A DNA stretch of 64,000 nt from assembly GCA_036365145.1 (NCBI GenBank), contig JAEOAD010000025.1:27351001-27415000 (forward strand), written 5' to 3'. This stretch comes from Orientallactaga sibirica. Lineage: Eukaryota > Chordata > Mammalia > Rodentia > Dipodidae. Positions within the stretch are counted from its first letter, which is position 1; the number at the start of each line of letters is the position of its first letter. A program made the position numbers and the translations under genes. Below the pieces are notes generated by a model that did no database searches, was not told the origin of the DNA, and saw only the letters and a program-made list of their open reading frames with translations. Shown here piece by piece: positions 44,119 through 53,200 of the stretch.

Positions 44119-47100
44119 AAAGAGAAAAGAAAAGAAAGAAGGGGCCCATGACAAAGCCATAGGTCCTATTAAGAGGGCTTGAAGACCCGTTCAAGATGGC
44201 CTGGGAAGGGGGGTCAGAAAGGCTTTATCCAGGCGCATGTGGTTTACGGAAGCTGTACAGAGTCTGAACCAGGTTCCAGTCCACACTCTCACATTAAGCT
44301 GTGGAACTTCGAGGGCCTCATTGGCTCTTTTTTCCTCAGAGTTTGGACAGATCTGTGGCTGCTCACTAGAGTTCAGAGCAGTGGTCAGATGCCAAAGGGC
44401 CTGGGTTTGAATCCGGCTCCCAACACAACTGTGCGCTCTTAGCACCTTACTCAACTGCCAGGTCTTGGCTTCTCCCTCCTGTAAGGTGGTGCTCACTGTT
44501 CCATCTGGTCACTTTAATGAGTAACTGTCATGGTGCTGGAATGAAAATAAAGTTCTGTGTGTTAGTTGTCACCGTGTCCCTTTAAGGCAAGCCACAACTC
44601 CTCCAAGCATTAGTCCTTTCCCCAGAAGGAAAGACAGTGACAGGTTGCTGGGCGTAGGAGTGCACACCTTTAATCCCAGCATTCGGGAGACAGAGGTAGG
44701 ATGATCGCCATGAGTTTGAGGCCACCCTGAAACTACATAGTGTAGAGTGAGACCCTACCTTGAAAAAAGAAAAACAAAAACACCACCACCAACAACAACA
44801 AAAAAAGGGCTGGAGAGATGGTTTAGCCGTTAAGGCGCCTGCCTGCTAAGCCTAAGAACGCCTGTTCGATTCTCCAGGTCCCACGTTTAGCCAGATGCAG
44901 TGATGCAAGGGCGCAATGCCACACTTGCCCACAAGGGGACACATGCATCTGGAGTTCGTTCACACCTGAGAGGCTGCTGGCACGCCCATTCTCTAACTGT
45001 CCCCCTCTCTCTCTCTCCAAAAAAAAAAAAAAAGTGACAGCATCTTTGTCACATATATGTAGTAGGGATTGGAGATGGTTGAGCTCCACACCTCCAGCCC
45101 ATGCAGTTGTTTTTGTATTTTTTTTTTTTTGAGGTACAGTCTGACTAGCCCAGGCTAACTTGGGATTCATGCTGTAGCCCACGCTGGCTTTGAACTCTGG
45201 GCTTCTTACCTCAGACCCCTGAGTGCTGGAATTAAAGGTATGTGCCCACGCCAGGTTCTATAGGTTTATTTTTAAAAAATTTTTGTTATTTATTTGCAAG
45301 CAGAGAGAGAGGAGACAGACAGAGAGAGAATGGATGTGCCAGGGCCTCCAGCCACTGCAAACAAGCTCCAAATACATGCACCCCCTTGTACATCTGGCTT
45401 ACGTGGGTCCTGGGGAATTGAACCTTGGTCCTTTGGCTTTGCAAGCAAGCGCCTTAACGGCAAAGCCATCCCTCCAGCCCTCTATATGTTTTTTTTTTGT
45501 TGTTGTTGTTGTTTTGAGGTAGGGTCTCAATCTAGCCCAAGCTGACCTGGAATTCACTATGTAGTCTCAGGCTGGCCTCAAACTCACAGTGATCCTCCTA
45601 CCTCTGTCTCCTGAGCATTGGGATTAAAGGCAAGCACTAATAGTTGCTTATTTATTTATTTGAGAAGGGGACAGATAGAGAGAATGGGCATACCAGGGCT
45701 TCCAGCCACTGCAAACCAATTCCAGATGCATGTGCCACCTTGCGCATCTGGCTTACATGAGTACTGGGGAATTGAACCTGGGTCCTTAGGCTTTACAGGC
45801 AAGTGCCTTAACCGCTAAGCCAGTTCTCGAGCACATAGGTGTTTTTCTAAATTGAGTTACTTTACCTGCACTCTCTTATTACAGGTCCCATGATTACAAG
45901 CAGAACAATGAATGGTGGTCATTCTTTAGTTAGCCCTAACATCTCCCAAAAGTGAGATTGGTTGGGTGTGGTGGCACACACATTTAATCCCAGCATTCAA
46001 GGGGCAGAGGTAGGAGGATCGCTGTGAGTGTGAGACCAATCTGAGACTACACAGTGAGTTCCAGGTCAGCCTGGGCTAGAGCGAGACCCTACCCTTGAAC
46101 AAACAAACAAACAAAAAAAAGTGAGATTGAGTTTGCTGCAGGTTTTATTCCAGAGTTTAGAGCTCCCCCCCCAACACACACACAACAGAGGCCAAATGAA
46201 TGGTTAAAAAAAAACAAACATGACCATATTGGGCTTCATTGACCTAACCCTAAAGTAAATTGGACTTGAGTGGGCAGATGGAAGTAGGTGGGACATGCAT
46301 GCTACACTGAAAGACCAGAGTGTGTAAAAGGAATATACCAAGTGCAAAGGCTAGGCTAAGGAGAAGGCATCCTAAAGGGAGATGCACTGGGGAGGTGGGG
46401 ACAGAAGTTAGGAACAGAAGGAACAGATCAGTTTGTTATTTGAAGGTCATGTATGGCGTGTTTGTTATCTTGTTGCTACAAATGAATTCCGGGCTCATGT
46501 GGGTGCCCACAGGCTTTGGAAGCAAGCACCTTGAACTGCTAAGCCATCTTCCCAGCCCTCCTCCACTGAAATCTGTCACTTTTTTTTTTTTTTTTTTTTT
46601 TGAGGTTGGGTCTCACTCTAGCCCAGGCTGATCTAGAACCTACTCTGTAGCTCAGACTGGTCTCGAATTTAGGATCCTCTTACCTCAGCCTTCCAAGTGT
46701 TGGGATTTCCTGCCCCCCCCCCCCAGCTTCTTAAGTGATGACCTGCTGAGGATCACTAGTAATCGAGGGTATGTGGGCAGAGGGATTGCTGGGTGTAGTA
46801 ACTGCAAACGGGTTGTAATCAGGGCACCTAGATCCAGCCAGGTTTGACTCAGATTCGACTTCAGGAAAGTCACCCCCTTCTTGTGGGGCAAATAATCAGT
46901 CTTCGTCGTCTGTCCTTTCTCGCTATGAGAACCCAAGAACCAGGCTGCAGTCTCCACATGGCATCGAGGAGAGGGGGGAAGCTCTCTAGGACCCACTTGC
47001 ATAGCAACCCGACCCTCCAAGGGGGTCTTGTGTGTCCACCACCCCAAGCGCCCTCCAACAGTGGGCATTGTTTGGATGTTGACGACTCCGGACAATGACT

Positions 47101-47431
47101 GCCCAGTGCCCCGGGTGACATGCCTTTCTTTCCCCTCGCTGCCCAGCTGCCACTGACCACTCCTCCCTTCCTCCCTCCCTCCCGCCAGCGCCACCATCTG
47201 CAAGACCGCTGCCCGCTGCTGCGCCGCTGGCTGCTCCGGCGCTGCGTGGTGTGCCGGGAGCCCGAGACGCCCGAGTCCTACGTGTGCCCGACGGCCGACT
47301 GCGAGGCCGTGTACTGCCGCTCGTGCTGGGACGACATGCGGCGGCGGTGCCCGGCCTGCACGCCCCGCGAGGAGCTGTCCTCCTCGGCCTTCAGCGACAG
47401 CAGCGACGACGCCACCTACGCCGCCGACTGA
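23739..47431 (+). CDS. DCST1: DC-STAMP domain-containing protein 1, 682 aa, 15 coding exons
   Basis: Multipass sperm membrane protein, partner of DCST2 in sperm-egg fusion; the human protein is also reported as a RING E3 ligase acting on STAT2. Exons: 23739-23862, 23931-24005, 33447-33575, 33898-34037, 35431-35647, 35744-35887, 36604-36725, 37092-37249, 41456-41555, 41837-41932, 42067-42193, 42403-42519, 43291-43433, 43568-43681, 47189-47431. Lengths sum to 2049 nt in phase. It follows the human protein from [12 protein letters not shown] to the ATYAAD end. Hydrophobic segments lie in exons 1, 8, 11 and 13. The last exon carries a C4C4 RING: C621/C624, C635/C640, C645/C648, C656/C659. The ATG opening MQRLLMWG is the best local start, but the human N-terminus is longer, so an upstream exon is possible. 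Exons 1-2 recur at 25537-25799. Confidence 0.93.
24190..25512. repeat. SINEs in DCST1 intron 2, copy A of the second duplication
   Basis: tRNA-derived SINEs at 24190-24380, 25100-25310 and 25320-25500 (+). B1-type at 24382-24540, 24545-24725 and a worn copy at 24965-25100 (+). The same series recurs at 25983-27330. Confidence 0.86.
25516..27306. repeat. Direct duplication, copy B (DCST1 exons 1-2 region)
   Basis: Copy B joins copy A at CTTGCA|TAACTATCCC with no spacer. Its first 200 bases carry homopolymer contractions relative to copy A. Its right end continues into unique intron sequence (AAATTAAGTAAATAAATAAA), while copy A's left end continues into the DCST1 upstream region. The overlap is what an unmerged join of two contig ends would give. 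Confidence 0.88.
25537..25799 (+). pseudogene. DCST1: Second copy of DCST1 exons 1 (25537-25657) and 2 (25725-25799)
   Basis: Exon 2 is intact and the same length (75 bp). Exon 1 is 121 bp instead of 124: single bases are missing from a GGGGG run, a CCC run and a second GGGGG run. The frame shifts over about ten codons after WRQPG and then recovers. Three homopolymer losses in 120 bp, with intact splice sites, point to sequencing error. Confidence 0.78.
27345..27900. repeat. SINE cluster in DCST1 intron 2
   Basis: B1-type 27345-27525 (+, with a long A run), partial tRNA-derived SINE 27545-27615 (+), B1-type fragment 27640-27720 (-), B1-type 27740-27900 (-). Confidence 0.83.
27901..28540. other. 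Unique intronic sequence in DCST1 intron 2
   Basis: About 640 bp without recognisable SINEs or splice-supported coding sequence. I see no gene in it. Confidence 0.5.
28540..30975. repeat. Long nested SINE cluster in DCST1 intron 2
   Basis: B1-type 28540-28720 (-). A tRNA-derived SINE begins 28750 (+), is split by a minus-strand copy at 28930-29155 and ends at 29225. B1-type 29233-29400 (+). tRNA-derived 29405-29585 and 29590-29740 (-). Older B1 pieces 29745-29980 (-). B1-type 29990-30345 (-) is split by a younger B1 at 30111-30272. tRNA-derived 30350-30470 (-). B1-type 30645-30770 and 30770-30975 (+), the last ending in AAATA repeats. Confidence 0.85.
30111..30272 (-). mobile_element. B1-type SINE inserted within an older B1, with target-site duplication
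   Basis: The insertion is flanked by the 13-bp direct repeat CAACGATCCTCTT (30098-30110 and 30273-30285), and the outer B1 sequence continues across it. The T-rich tail is on the left, so the element is in minus orientation. This is a clean record of L1-type retrotransposition. Confidence 0.92.
30976..31390. other. Unique intronic sequence in DCST1 intron 2
   Basis: About 400 bp with no recognisable repeat or exon. Confidence 0.45.
31395..32015. repeat. SINE cluster in DCST1 intron 2
   Basis: B1-type 31395-31550 (-); tRNA-derived 31575-31800 (+, AAATA tail); tRNA-derived 31830-32015 (-). Confidence 0.86.
32016..32800. other. Unique intronic sequence in DCST1 intron 2
   Basis: About 785 bp free of SINEs, with a pyrimidine-rich stretch around 32440-32640. 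No exon could be supported. It may be a regulatory segment because insertions are absent, but nothing specific is visible. Confidence 0.45.
32805..33410. repeat. Nested SINEs before DCST1 exon 3
   Basis: B1 fragment 32805-32860 (-) with TA repeat to 32875; B1-type 32890-33050 (-). A tRNA-derived SINE (33055-33100 and 33258-33405, -) is split by a B1-type SINE (33105-33250, +). The cluster ends about 40 bp before exon 3. Confidence 0.84.
34580..35260. repeat. Nested SINEs and TA repeat in DCST1 intron 4
   Basis: tRNA-derived 34580-34760 (+). A B1-type (34780-35080, -) is split by a tRNA-derived SINE at 34921-35052, with AAAGGTGTGC flanking on both sides. TA repeat 35085-35139; B1-type 35155-35260 (-). 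Confidence 0.85.
36000..36310. repeat. SINE pair in DCST1 intron 6
   Basis: tRNA-derived SINE 36000-36160 (-) and a truncated B1-type SINE 36178-36310 (+) with a long A run. Confidence 0.84.
37043..37070 (+). repeat. CA repeat just upstream of DCST1 exon 8
   Basis: About 14 CA units end some 20 bp before the exon 8 acceptor at 37091, replacing much of the usual pyrimidine tract region. Confidence 0.95.
37432..38780. repeat. SINE cluster and unclassified repeat in DCST1 intron 8
   Basis: B1-type 37432-37590 (+), tRNA-derived 37596-37845 (+, AAAT tail), B1-type 37848-38010 (+). The unclassified repeat shared with 7640-7875 lies at about 38100-38340 (-). tRNA-derived 38355-38570 (+) and 38580-38780 (-) follow. 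Confidence 0.83.
38790..39440. other. Unique intronic sequence in DCST1 intron 8
   Basis: About 650 bp without SINEs or a supportable exon. Confidence 0.45.
39445..39610 (+). repeat. B1-type SINE in DCST1 intron 8
   Basis: A full-length copy with the CTTTAATCCCAGCACT block and a long poly-A run (39576-39607). Confidence 0.88.
39986..40002 (+). promoter_or_regulatory. CTCF-type binding motif in DCST1 intron 8
   Basis: CCACAAGGGGGCGCTCC matches the CTCF core consensus at nearly every position. It lies in unique sequence (39611-40040), not in a SINE, which makes it a fair candidate for an insulator or loop anchor. Binding itself is inferred. Confidence 0.55.
40055..41145 (-). repeat. SINE cluster before DCST1 exon 9
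   Basis: B1-type 40055-40205 and 40225-40380 (-); tRNA-derived 40510-40745, 40760-40940 and 40935-41145 (-). All five are in the same, antisense orientation relative to DCST1. Confidence 0.86.
41670..41815 (-). repeat. B1-type SINE in DCST1 intron 9
   Basis: Antisense copy ending about 20 bp before the acceptor of exon 10 at 41836, so the pyrimidine tract follows directly on the SINE. Confidence 0.87.
42755..43090. repeat. Two B1-type SINEs in DCST1 intron 12
   Basis: A worn copy at 42755-42900 (+) and a well-kept copy at 42930-43090 (-). Confidence 0.84.
43458..43500 (+). repeat. CA repeat just after DCST1 exon 13
   Basis: About 21 CA units begin 24 bp after the exon 13 donor and fill a third of the 134-bp intron 13. 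Confidence 0.95.
43913..44140 (+). repeat. B1-type SINE with long GAAA microsatellite tail, DCST1 intron 14
   Basis: The SINE spans 43913-44050 and its tail has become a GAAA repeat to about 44140. Confidence 0.88.
44141..44640. other. Unique sequence in DCST1 intron 14
   Basis: About 500 bp with no recognisable SINE or coding exon. Confidence 0.45.
44645..46720. repeat. SINE cluster in DCST1 intron 14
   Basis: B1-type 44645-44800 (+), tRNA-derived 44810-45030 (+), B1-type 45115-45260 (-), tRNA-derived 45265-45480 (-), B1-type 45490-45640 (-), tRNA-derived 45640-45835 (-), B1-type 45965-46115 (+), a tRNA-derived 3' piece 46490-46560 (-), B1-type 46575-46720 (-). The stretch 46120-46490 is unique with nothing recognised. 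Confidence 0.84.
46730..47188. other. End of DCST1 intron 14, unique sequence
   Basis: About 460 bp of unique sequence ends in a CT-rich tract and CAG acceptor before exon 15. A long minus-strand reading frame overlaps it but has no homology that I recognise. Confidence 0.55.
47189..47431 (+). CDS. DCST1: DCST1 terminal exon encoding the RING-like domain
   Basis: This single exon holds all eight zinc-ligand cysteines of the C4C4 RING and the acidic Ser-rich tail ([12 protein letters not shown]). It is much richer in GC and CpG than the other DCST1 exons because it lies in the CpG island of the next gene. Confidence 0.93.
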   Translation, partial: RHHLQDRCPLLRRWLLRRCVVCREPETPESYVCPTADCEAVYCRSCWDDMRRRCPACTPREELSSSAFSDSSDDATYAAD

Positions 47432-47480
47432 GCCCCGCGCGCGCGCTTCCTCGCTCTCTTGCCCGCCCACCTTCCGCTTG

Positions 47481-47486
47481 AATAAA
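47481..47486 (+). terminator. DCST1 poly(A) signal
   Basis: Canonical AATAAA 50 bases after the DCST1 stop codon, so the 3' UTR is very short. It lies about 660 bp before the ADAM15 start codon. Confidence 0.88.
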
Positions 47487-47654
47487 ATGTCTCACTCGCT
47501 CCCGGGGGGCCTGCGCTTGGCGGGGGATGGAGGATCGGGGTGAGCCGGGCTCGCAGGGCCGGGCCGCGAAGCTCTCCGGGTGGGGACGGTGCGACGCCCA
47601 AGCCCAGTCACTCCCCGCTCCGTGGCGCTTCTGGACAGCTGCCACGCGGAGCCG

Positions 47655-47990
47655 CCAGGAGGGGCGGAGCCCACGCGGTGGGGGCGTGGCCAAGATGCCT
47701 TGGACGCCGCGGAGGGGGCGTGGCCAGCGAGGTGGGCAGGGCCTGCTGCTTAGACCCTGACGCGCCGGGGGCGGAGCTAAGCAGGGGGCGGAGCCTGTGG
47801 GAGTGCGTGAGGTGGGGCCTGCTGCTCTAAACCTTGACGCAGCGGGGGCCGGGCCTTGAAGGGGCGGAGCCTATGGGAGTGCGCCAGACGGGGCTGGCTC
47901 TGTGGGCGTGGCCTTACTGCTTGGGCCCTGACTCAGCCGAGGCGGTCCTTTAAGGGGCGGAGCTTAGCGAGGGGCGGAGCCTCTGGAGGG
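47655..47990 (+). promoter_or_regulatory. Degenerate GC-box repeat array, ADAM15 promoter
   Basis: The motif GGGGCGGAGC occurs at about 47661, 47768, 47785, 47861, 47953 and 47971, mixed with GGGGGCGTGG boxes near 47679 and 47713. Longer units of roughly 90-100 bp recur around them (GGCCTGCTGCT, ACCcTGACgC, GTGGGAGTGCG). Such boxes are Sp/KLF binding sites, which fits a TATA-less housekeeping promoter. Confidence 0.7.
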
Positions 47991-48145
47991 GGGGGCCTGG
48001 CCCCGAGCCGGTGGGAGTGGGCGAGGCGGGGCAGGCGCTGCGCGTCGCCGCCCGCTGCTGCCGGTAGCAGACCCGGACCGCCTGGGCTCCTTCGCGCGCC
48101 GTCCCGCACCTGCTCCCAGTCGCCCGGCCCCGGGGCGCCACGGTC

Positions 48146-50151
48146 ATGAGGCTGGCGCTGCTCTGGGCCTTGGGGCTCCTGGGTGCCGGCAGCCCTCGGC
48201 CCTCGCGGCCGCTTCCAAGTCAGGGTGAGTTCCCGGCTCGCGCAGTGGGGTCGAGGGGGCCACGAGGTGCCGGGGTCGCCCCCGAGCCCTGCAAGGACGC
48301 CGTCCGGCTTGGCCTGCTGACCCGGGTCTAAGTGTCCGCGACTTGGCGATGGAATGGGGAGGAGCTGGTGGCGGGGGTGGAGGGAGGATGCTAGTGTCTT
48401 CTGTCCCTGCGCCCGCTCGAGTTGTCCCCGCAGACTTTCCGGTTCAGGTAGCGGACACCCAGAGGGGCCTGGCCAGCGTCCACTCAGAGTCATTCCAAAG
48501 AGAGTCATTCCAACCCCAGCACCGGCATCTCCCCTCCTCAAGGGCCTAGCTGACCGGTCCACGCCGGGGCAGGGCCCATTCTCATCGAAGGATTCTGTCC
48601 AGCTCTTTACCCTAGACCTGGGTGTCCAGGCACTGCTCGCCCGGGCGGGGGGGATGCCACCAGAAGCCTTAGCTGAGCGGGAGGATCCCGGCGATGGAGC
48701 GCTGGCCAGGAAAGAGGCTGTGACACCAACTCCTCTTTGGAACTTTCACTTCCCGCCGCTGTCTTGAGGGAGGGGTGGAGTGTCCGGAGGAGAGCGAGCC
48801 ATTGAGGGGTGGGGGTGCTGGCGGAGGAAGCCTAGGCTGTGGGGAAGAGGGTGTGCCGGACTGGGCATCAGGGCTATTTAGGGAGGCGAGAGTGTTTGCA
48901 CTGCTCACCCAGAAATAGGCGTTCCCTGCATCTCCTATGTGACGGAAGTGGAGGGCGTGAATGGGCACCAGGCTTTGCACAGCCCTGCTGTTAGAAATGA
49001 GTCTGGGGTCGCAAGAATGACCGCGCAGTGTTTCGCTGTGTTGGTGTTTTTAACTTCTGCTGAAAGGTGCGCAGCTGGAGAGGTCAAACAGACAAACACA
49101 TTCGGCGGGAAGCCTTGCTGGGCTTTTATCCCTAACCCTAGGGTCCTGTGCCTCACTTTGATTAGTCAGAGGTCAGCCTCAAACTCTCGCTAATTTATGT
49201 AGAATGGTGCAGTTTCTAGAGGAAAATGAGACACACAGAGAAAGAATGGACTCGCCAGAGCCTCCTGTCTGCAAAGGAACTCCAGACACACGTAACCCTT
49301 TGTGTGTCTGGCTTTACTTGGGGGTACTGGGGAATCAACTCCAGGCTGTCAGGTTTTGCAAGCAAATGCCTTTAACCGTCTAGAAGAAAATGAAATTTAA
49401 AGGAATAGAATTTTAGTTCCAGGAAGGACTTTGTGTCCAGGCAGGATCTCACTTTAGGCTGCCCTAGAACTCACTGTGTAGTCCCAGGCTGGCCTAGAAC
49501 TCCTGGCAATCCTCCTACCTCGATCTCCCCGATGCTGGCATTGAAGGTCGTGGGCCATCACCATGCCAGCCTTTCAGGAGGTTCATTTACAAAATAGCGT
49601 TTTTTCTCAAGATGGAGTTTTCCCATCTTACTTAACCCTTTGGTAGAAAAGACTGCATATCCCTCACAGTTACCACACTAAGAAAGGGTGTTCTTCATGA
49701 AGGGAGGGTGTGGGAAATAATGTGAAGAGGGAAGGGTGTCTGTAAGAACCTGGGACTGACCAGAGGGTGACAAGGAAGGGGTCACAGACTGGACAAGCTG
49801 AACTCCTTTCCCCGGGGACTTATGGATGGTCACTCGGTGGAAATCAGTATGTTAGGAGAGAAACCCCCACCTCCAGTATCCTTTAAGTCCCAGAATGCAA
49901 TGCAGGAGCCCTCCAGTTTCAGATGGGCCTTAATGTGCTGAGAGTGGGAGGGTCTGAGGGCACCAACAACCTCAGCTCTGGGAAAAAAAAAAAAAAATTC
50001 CTTTAGCATTCTCTTAGGATGTTCTGGGACCCTGCAGGTGGCACTGAGGAGCAGCTGGCCAAACCAGAAAGGGCCCAGAATGGCTTCTTGGAGTACCAGG
50101 TCCTTCAGGACGACCCTCTTATTAACCTGGCAGAAGCGCTTCAGGTGAGCT

Positions 50152-50211
<60 letters not shown>

Positions 50212-53200
50212 GCATCATCAGGTGTCTGAAGACCAGAGCTTGGCTGCAGAACCAGCAAGTGGATGTCATTGTAGCAGATCCATCCAGGTCCAGCTGTCGT
50301 CCACCCCCCAAACCCAACCACCTGGATTCACTTAGCTCTTTCTCCCCACCCCTACAAATACATCTGTCTGCCTCAGCCCCACCCAGACCATCCATCTACC
50401 CTGGGGGAATTCTGAGGCCAAACCTCCTTTCATGTCGTCTGTTTTCTCAGTGGGGAGATGTGGCCAGGGCCAGGGCACCACCCGCACACGCGCACCATTC
50501 TGAAGCTGAGTCAGAGGAAGGGCTGGGGCCTGTGCTGGGTCCTTCAGGATGCTTCCTCTCTGGGCAGGAAGCCGAGAAGGGGCGGCTCAGATACCTTCCT
50601 TGACCTCCCCACAGAAGCCCCCAGAACAATACCCCAGGCCAGGCAGGGCTTCCTGGCCCCTCCCTTGGGATCCCCTCACCAATGACCTAATCACTGATGC
50701 TCTCTTGAGGGCCTAAGGTTTGCCGGTTAGAAAGAGTTAGGAGTTATGGGCAGCGCCAGAGAAGTGACACGCCTTCTGGTGCCCACAGACCAGCCTACCT
50801 GAGGCCCTGAGGATCAAGTTGGAGCTGGATGGTGAGAGTCATATCCTGGAGCTGCTACAAAATAGGTGAGGTGACAGGGATGACGACGAGCACTGACAAA
50901 CAGCCTACACAGCAGTTGCTCTGCACCATGCATGAAGCGCCCACGCTCTCAGAATCCTTATCACGCACCCTGCAAAACAGATCCTATCACTGAACATATA
51001 TATGAAGGAAGTCCAGAAAGGTTCAAATGTCCCAAGTTTACATGGCTTACATGTGCGGAAAACCATACTGGAATCCAGATAGCCTGTGGGGGACTAGAAG
51101 ACGCTAGCTGCAGAGGCACTGGGAAATTCTGGGACACTACCTGGATCCCAGTTGACCGTCTCCGCCCTCAGGTCTCAGTTAGTCATAGTAACAACCTGAG
51201 AAGTGACTCAGATACTGCCCTTTTCTCACAGAGATCTGGTCCCAGGCCGCCCAACCCTGGTGTGGTACCAGTCTGATGGCACTCAAGTGGTCACCAAGGG
51301 ACATACTCTGGTGAGTCCGGCCCTCTTGTGCTGTTTCTGGCCTGGGCAGAGGAGGGAGGGGTTAACTGGAGGAAGTGGAAGATGCTGCATGTCTTTGCCA
51401 GCAATGCGGATTCCGGGGTTCCAGTGCTAGTCTCCCCTGGGAGCCGCCACTGATGGAGTTTCTCAACTATAGGAAAATTGCTGCTACCAGGGAGGAGTGA
51501 AGGGCCATGCAGACTCCTGGGTCTCTCTCTGCACCTGCTCTGGGCTCAGGTACCATGAGTGGGTTCTGTGCCAGTGGAGAGGAGGGGACACAGGCATGGA
51601 GCAGAAATGTTCTGACTTTTTTCTTCCGGCTTTTTCCTTAGAGGGCTTGTGGTCCTGTCCCCAGAGAGAAGCTACACCCTGGAGCTGGGGCCTGAGGGCC
51701 TTCAGGGTCCTCCCGTTATTTCCAGGATCCAAGACCTCCTCCTGCCAGGCCGTACTTGTGCCCCAAACTGGCATGCACCTGTGCCTGCTCAAGCCCAGCT
51801 TCACCCCCTCCTGGGCCAGCACCACATTCGTCGGGTGAGGAGGAATGGCAGGAGTGCTGGGCTGGCCCTGCCTTTAATTGCACATATGTGTGTGCACACA
51901 CCAGGGCCACTTGTCATTACAAATGAACACCAATGCTCACACCACATTTTTTTTTTTTTGAGAAAGACACAGACAGAGAGAGAGGAAGAGGAAGACAGAG
52001 AGATGGGCGGGCCAGCAGCCTCTCAGCTGCTGCGAACAAAATCCAGATGCGTTCGCCTCCTTGTGGTCAAGTGCAGCATTGCGTCCTTTGCATCTGGCTA
52101 ACCGTGGGACCTGGAGATTGGAACTGCTGGAGATTGTAACCGGCGTTCTTAGGCTTAGGAGGCAGGCACCTTAACTGCTAAGCCATCTCTCTGGCCCTGT
52201 TTTGTTTTTTAATGGTAGGGTATCGCTCTAGCCCAGGTTGAACTGGAATTCCCTATGTAGTCTCAGGCTGGCCTCGAACTCACAGCGATTCTCCTACCTC
52301 TGCCTCCCGAGTGCTGGGATTAAAGGCATGTACTACCACATCTGGCCCTATCCCATATTTCATACCCGGCTTACATGAGTAGCTTGGAATTTGAGCCCAG
52401 GCAAGCACTTTTGACCAGTGAGCCATCTTCCTAGCCCCTAGCTCTTCTTTCTTTCTCTCTCTCTTTCTTTCTTTCTCTTTCTTTCCTTCTTTCTTTCCTT
52501 CTTTCTTTCCTTCTTTCTCCCTCCCTCCCTCCCTTCCTTCCTTCCTTCCTTCCTTCCTTCCTTCCTTCCTTTCTTTTATTTCTTTTTTTTATTTATTTAG
52601 GTTTTCCAATGTAGGGTCTCACTCTAGCTCAGGCTGACCTGGAATTCACTAAGTAGTCTCAGGGTGGCCTTGAACTTTCAGTGATCCTCCTACGTAGCTC
52701 TGCCTCCCAAGTGCTGGGATTAAAGGTGTGTGCCACCACGCCTGCCCCCCAGCTCTACTTTAAAATGAAGAAAGACTTAGCATGGTTAGGTGACTTGCCC
52801 AAGGCCTTACCACTAATAAATGCTAAGTCTAAGATTCAGAAGCTGACCTCAAACACCTCACCTGTCTCTTGATCGTGTTCTCAGAGAGCACTTGCTTGGC
52901 TAGAGAAAATACAAAGTGGAAGTTGTGAAAACCCCATCTCCTTTATTTATTTCTTTATTTTATTTTAGAGAGATAAAGAATTGGCAAGTGAGGGCCTCAG
53001 CCACTGAAAACTCCGGACACTTGCACCACCTAGTGGACATGTGTAGCATTGTGCTTGCCTCACTTTTGTGTGTCTGGCTTACGTGGGATCTGGAGAGTCA
53101 AAATAGCAAGTGCCTTAACTGCTAAGCCAATTCTCCAGCCCCCCCTTTTTTTCTGAGGTAGGGTCTCACTCTAACCCAGACCTGAAATTAACTATTCTCA

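Larger units (their letters stand above)
47190..48350. promoter_or_regulatory. CpG island over DCST1 exon 15 and ADAM15 promoter/exon 1
   Basis: CpG dinucleotides are frequent throughout, in contrast with the rest of the window. The island contains the last DCST1 exon, its poly(A) site and the ADAM15 first exon. Limits are by eye. Confidence 0.8.

Noticed and set aside
46685..47470. A 261-codon minus-strand reading frame
   Set aside because: It is antisense to DCST1 exon 15 and intron 14. GC-rich coding sequence commonly leaves the opposite strand open; no family resemblance and no splice context.
51649..52101. Plus-strand frame extending past ADAM15 exon 6
   Set aside because: Only the part up to 51834 is coding; the rest reads through the donor into a SINE.
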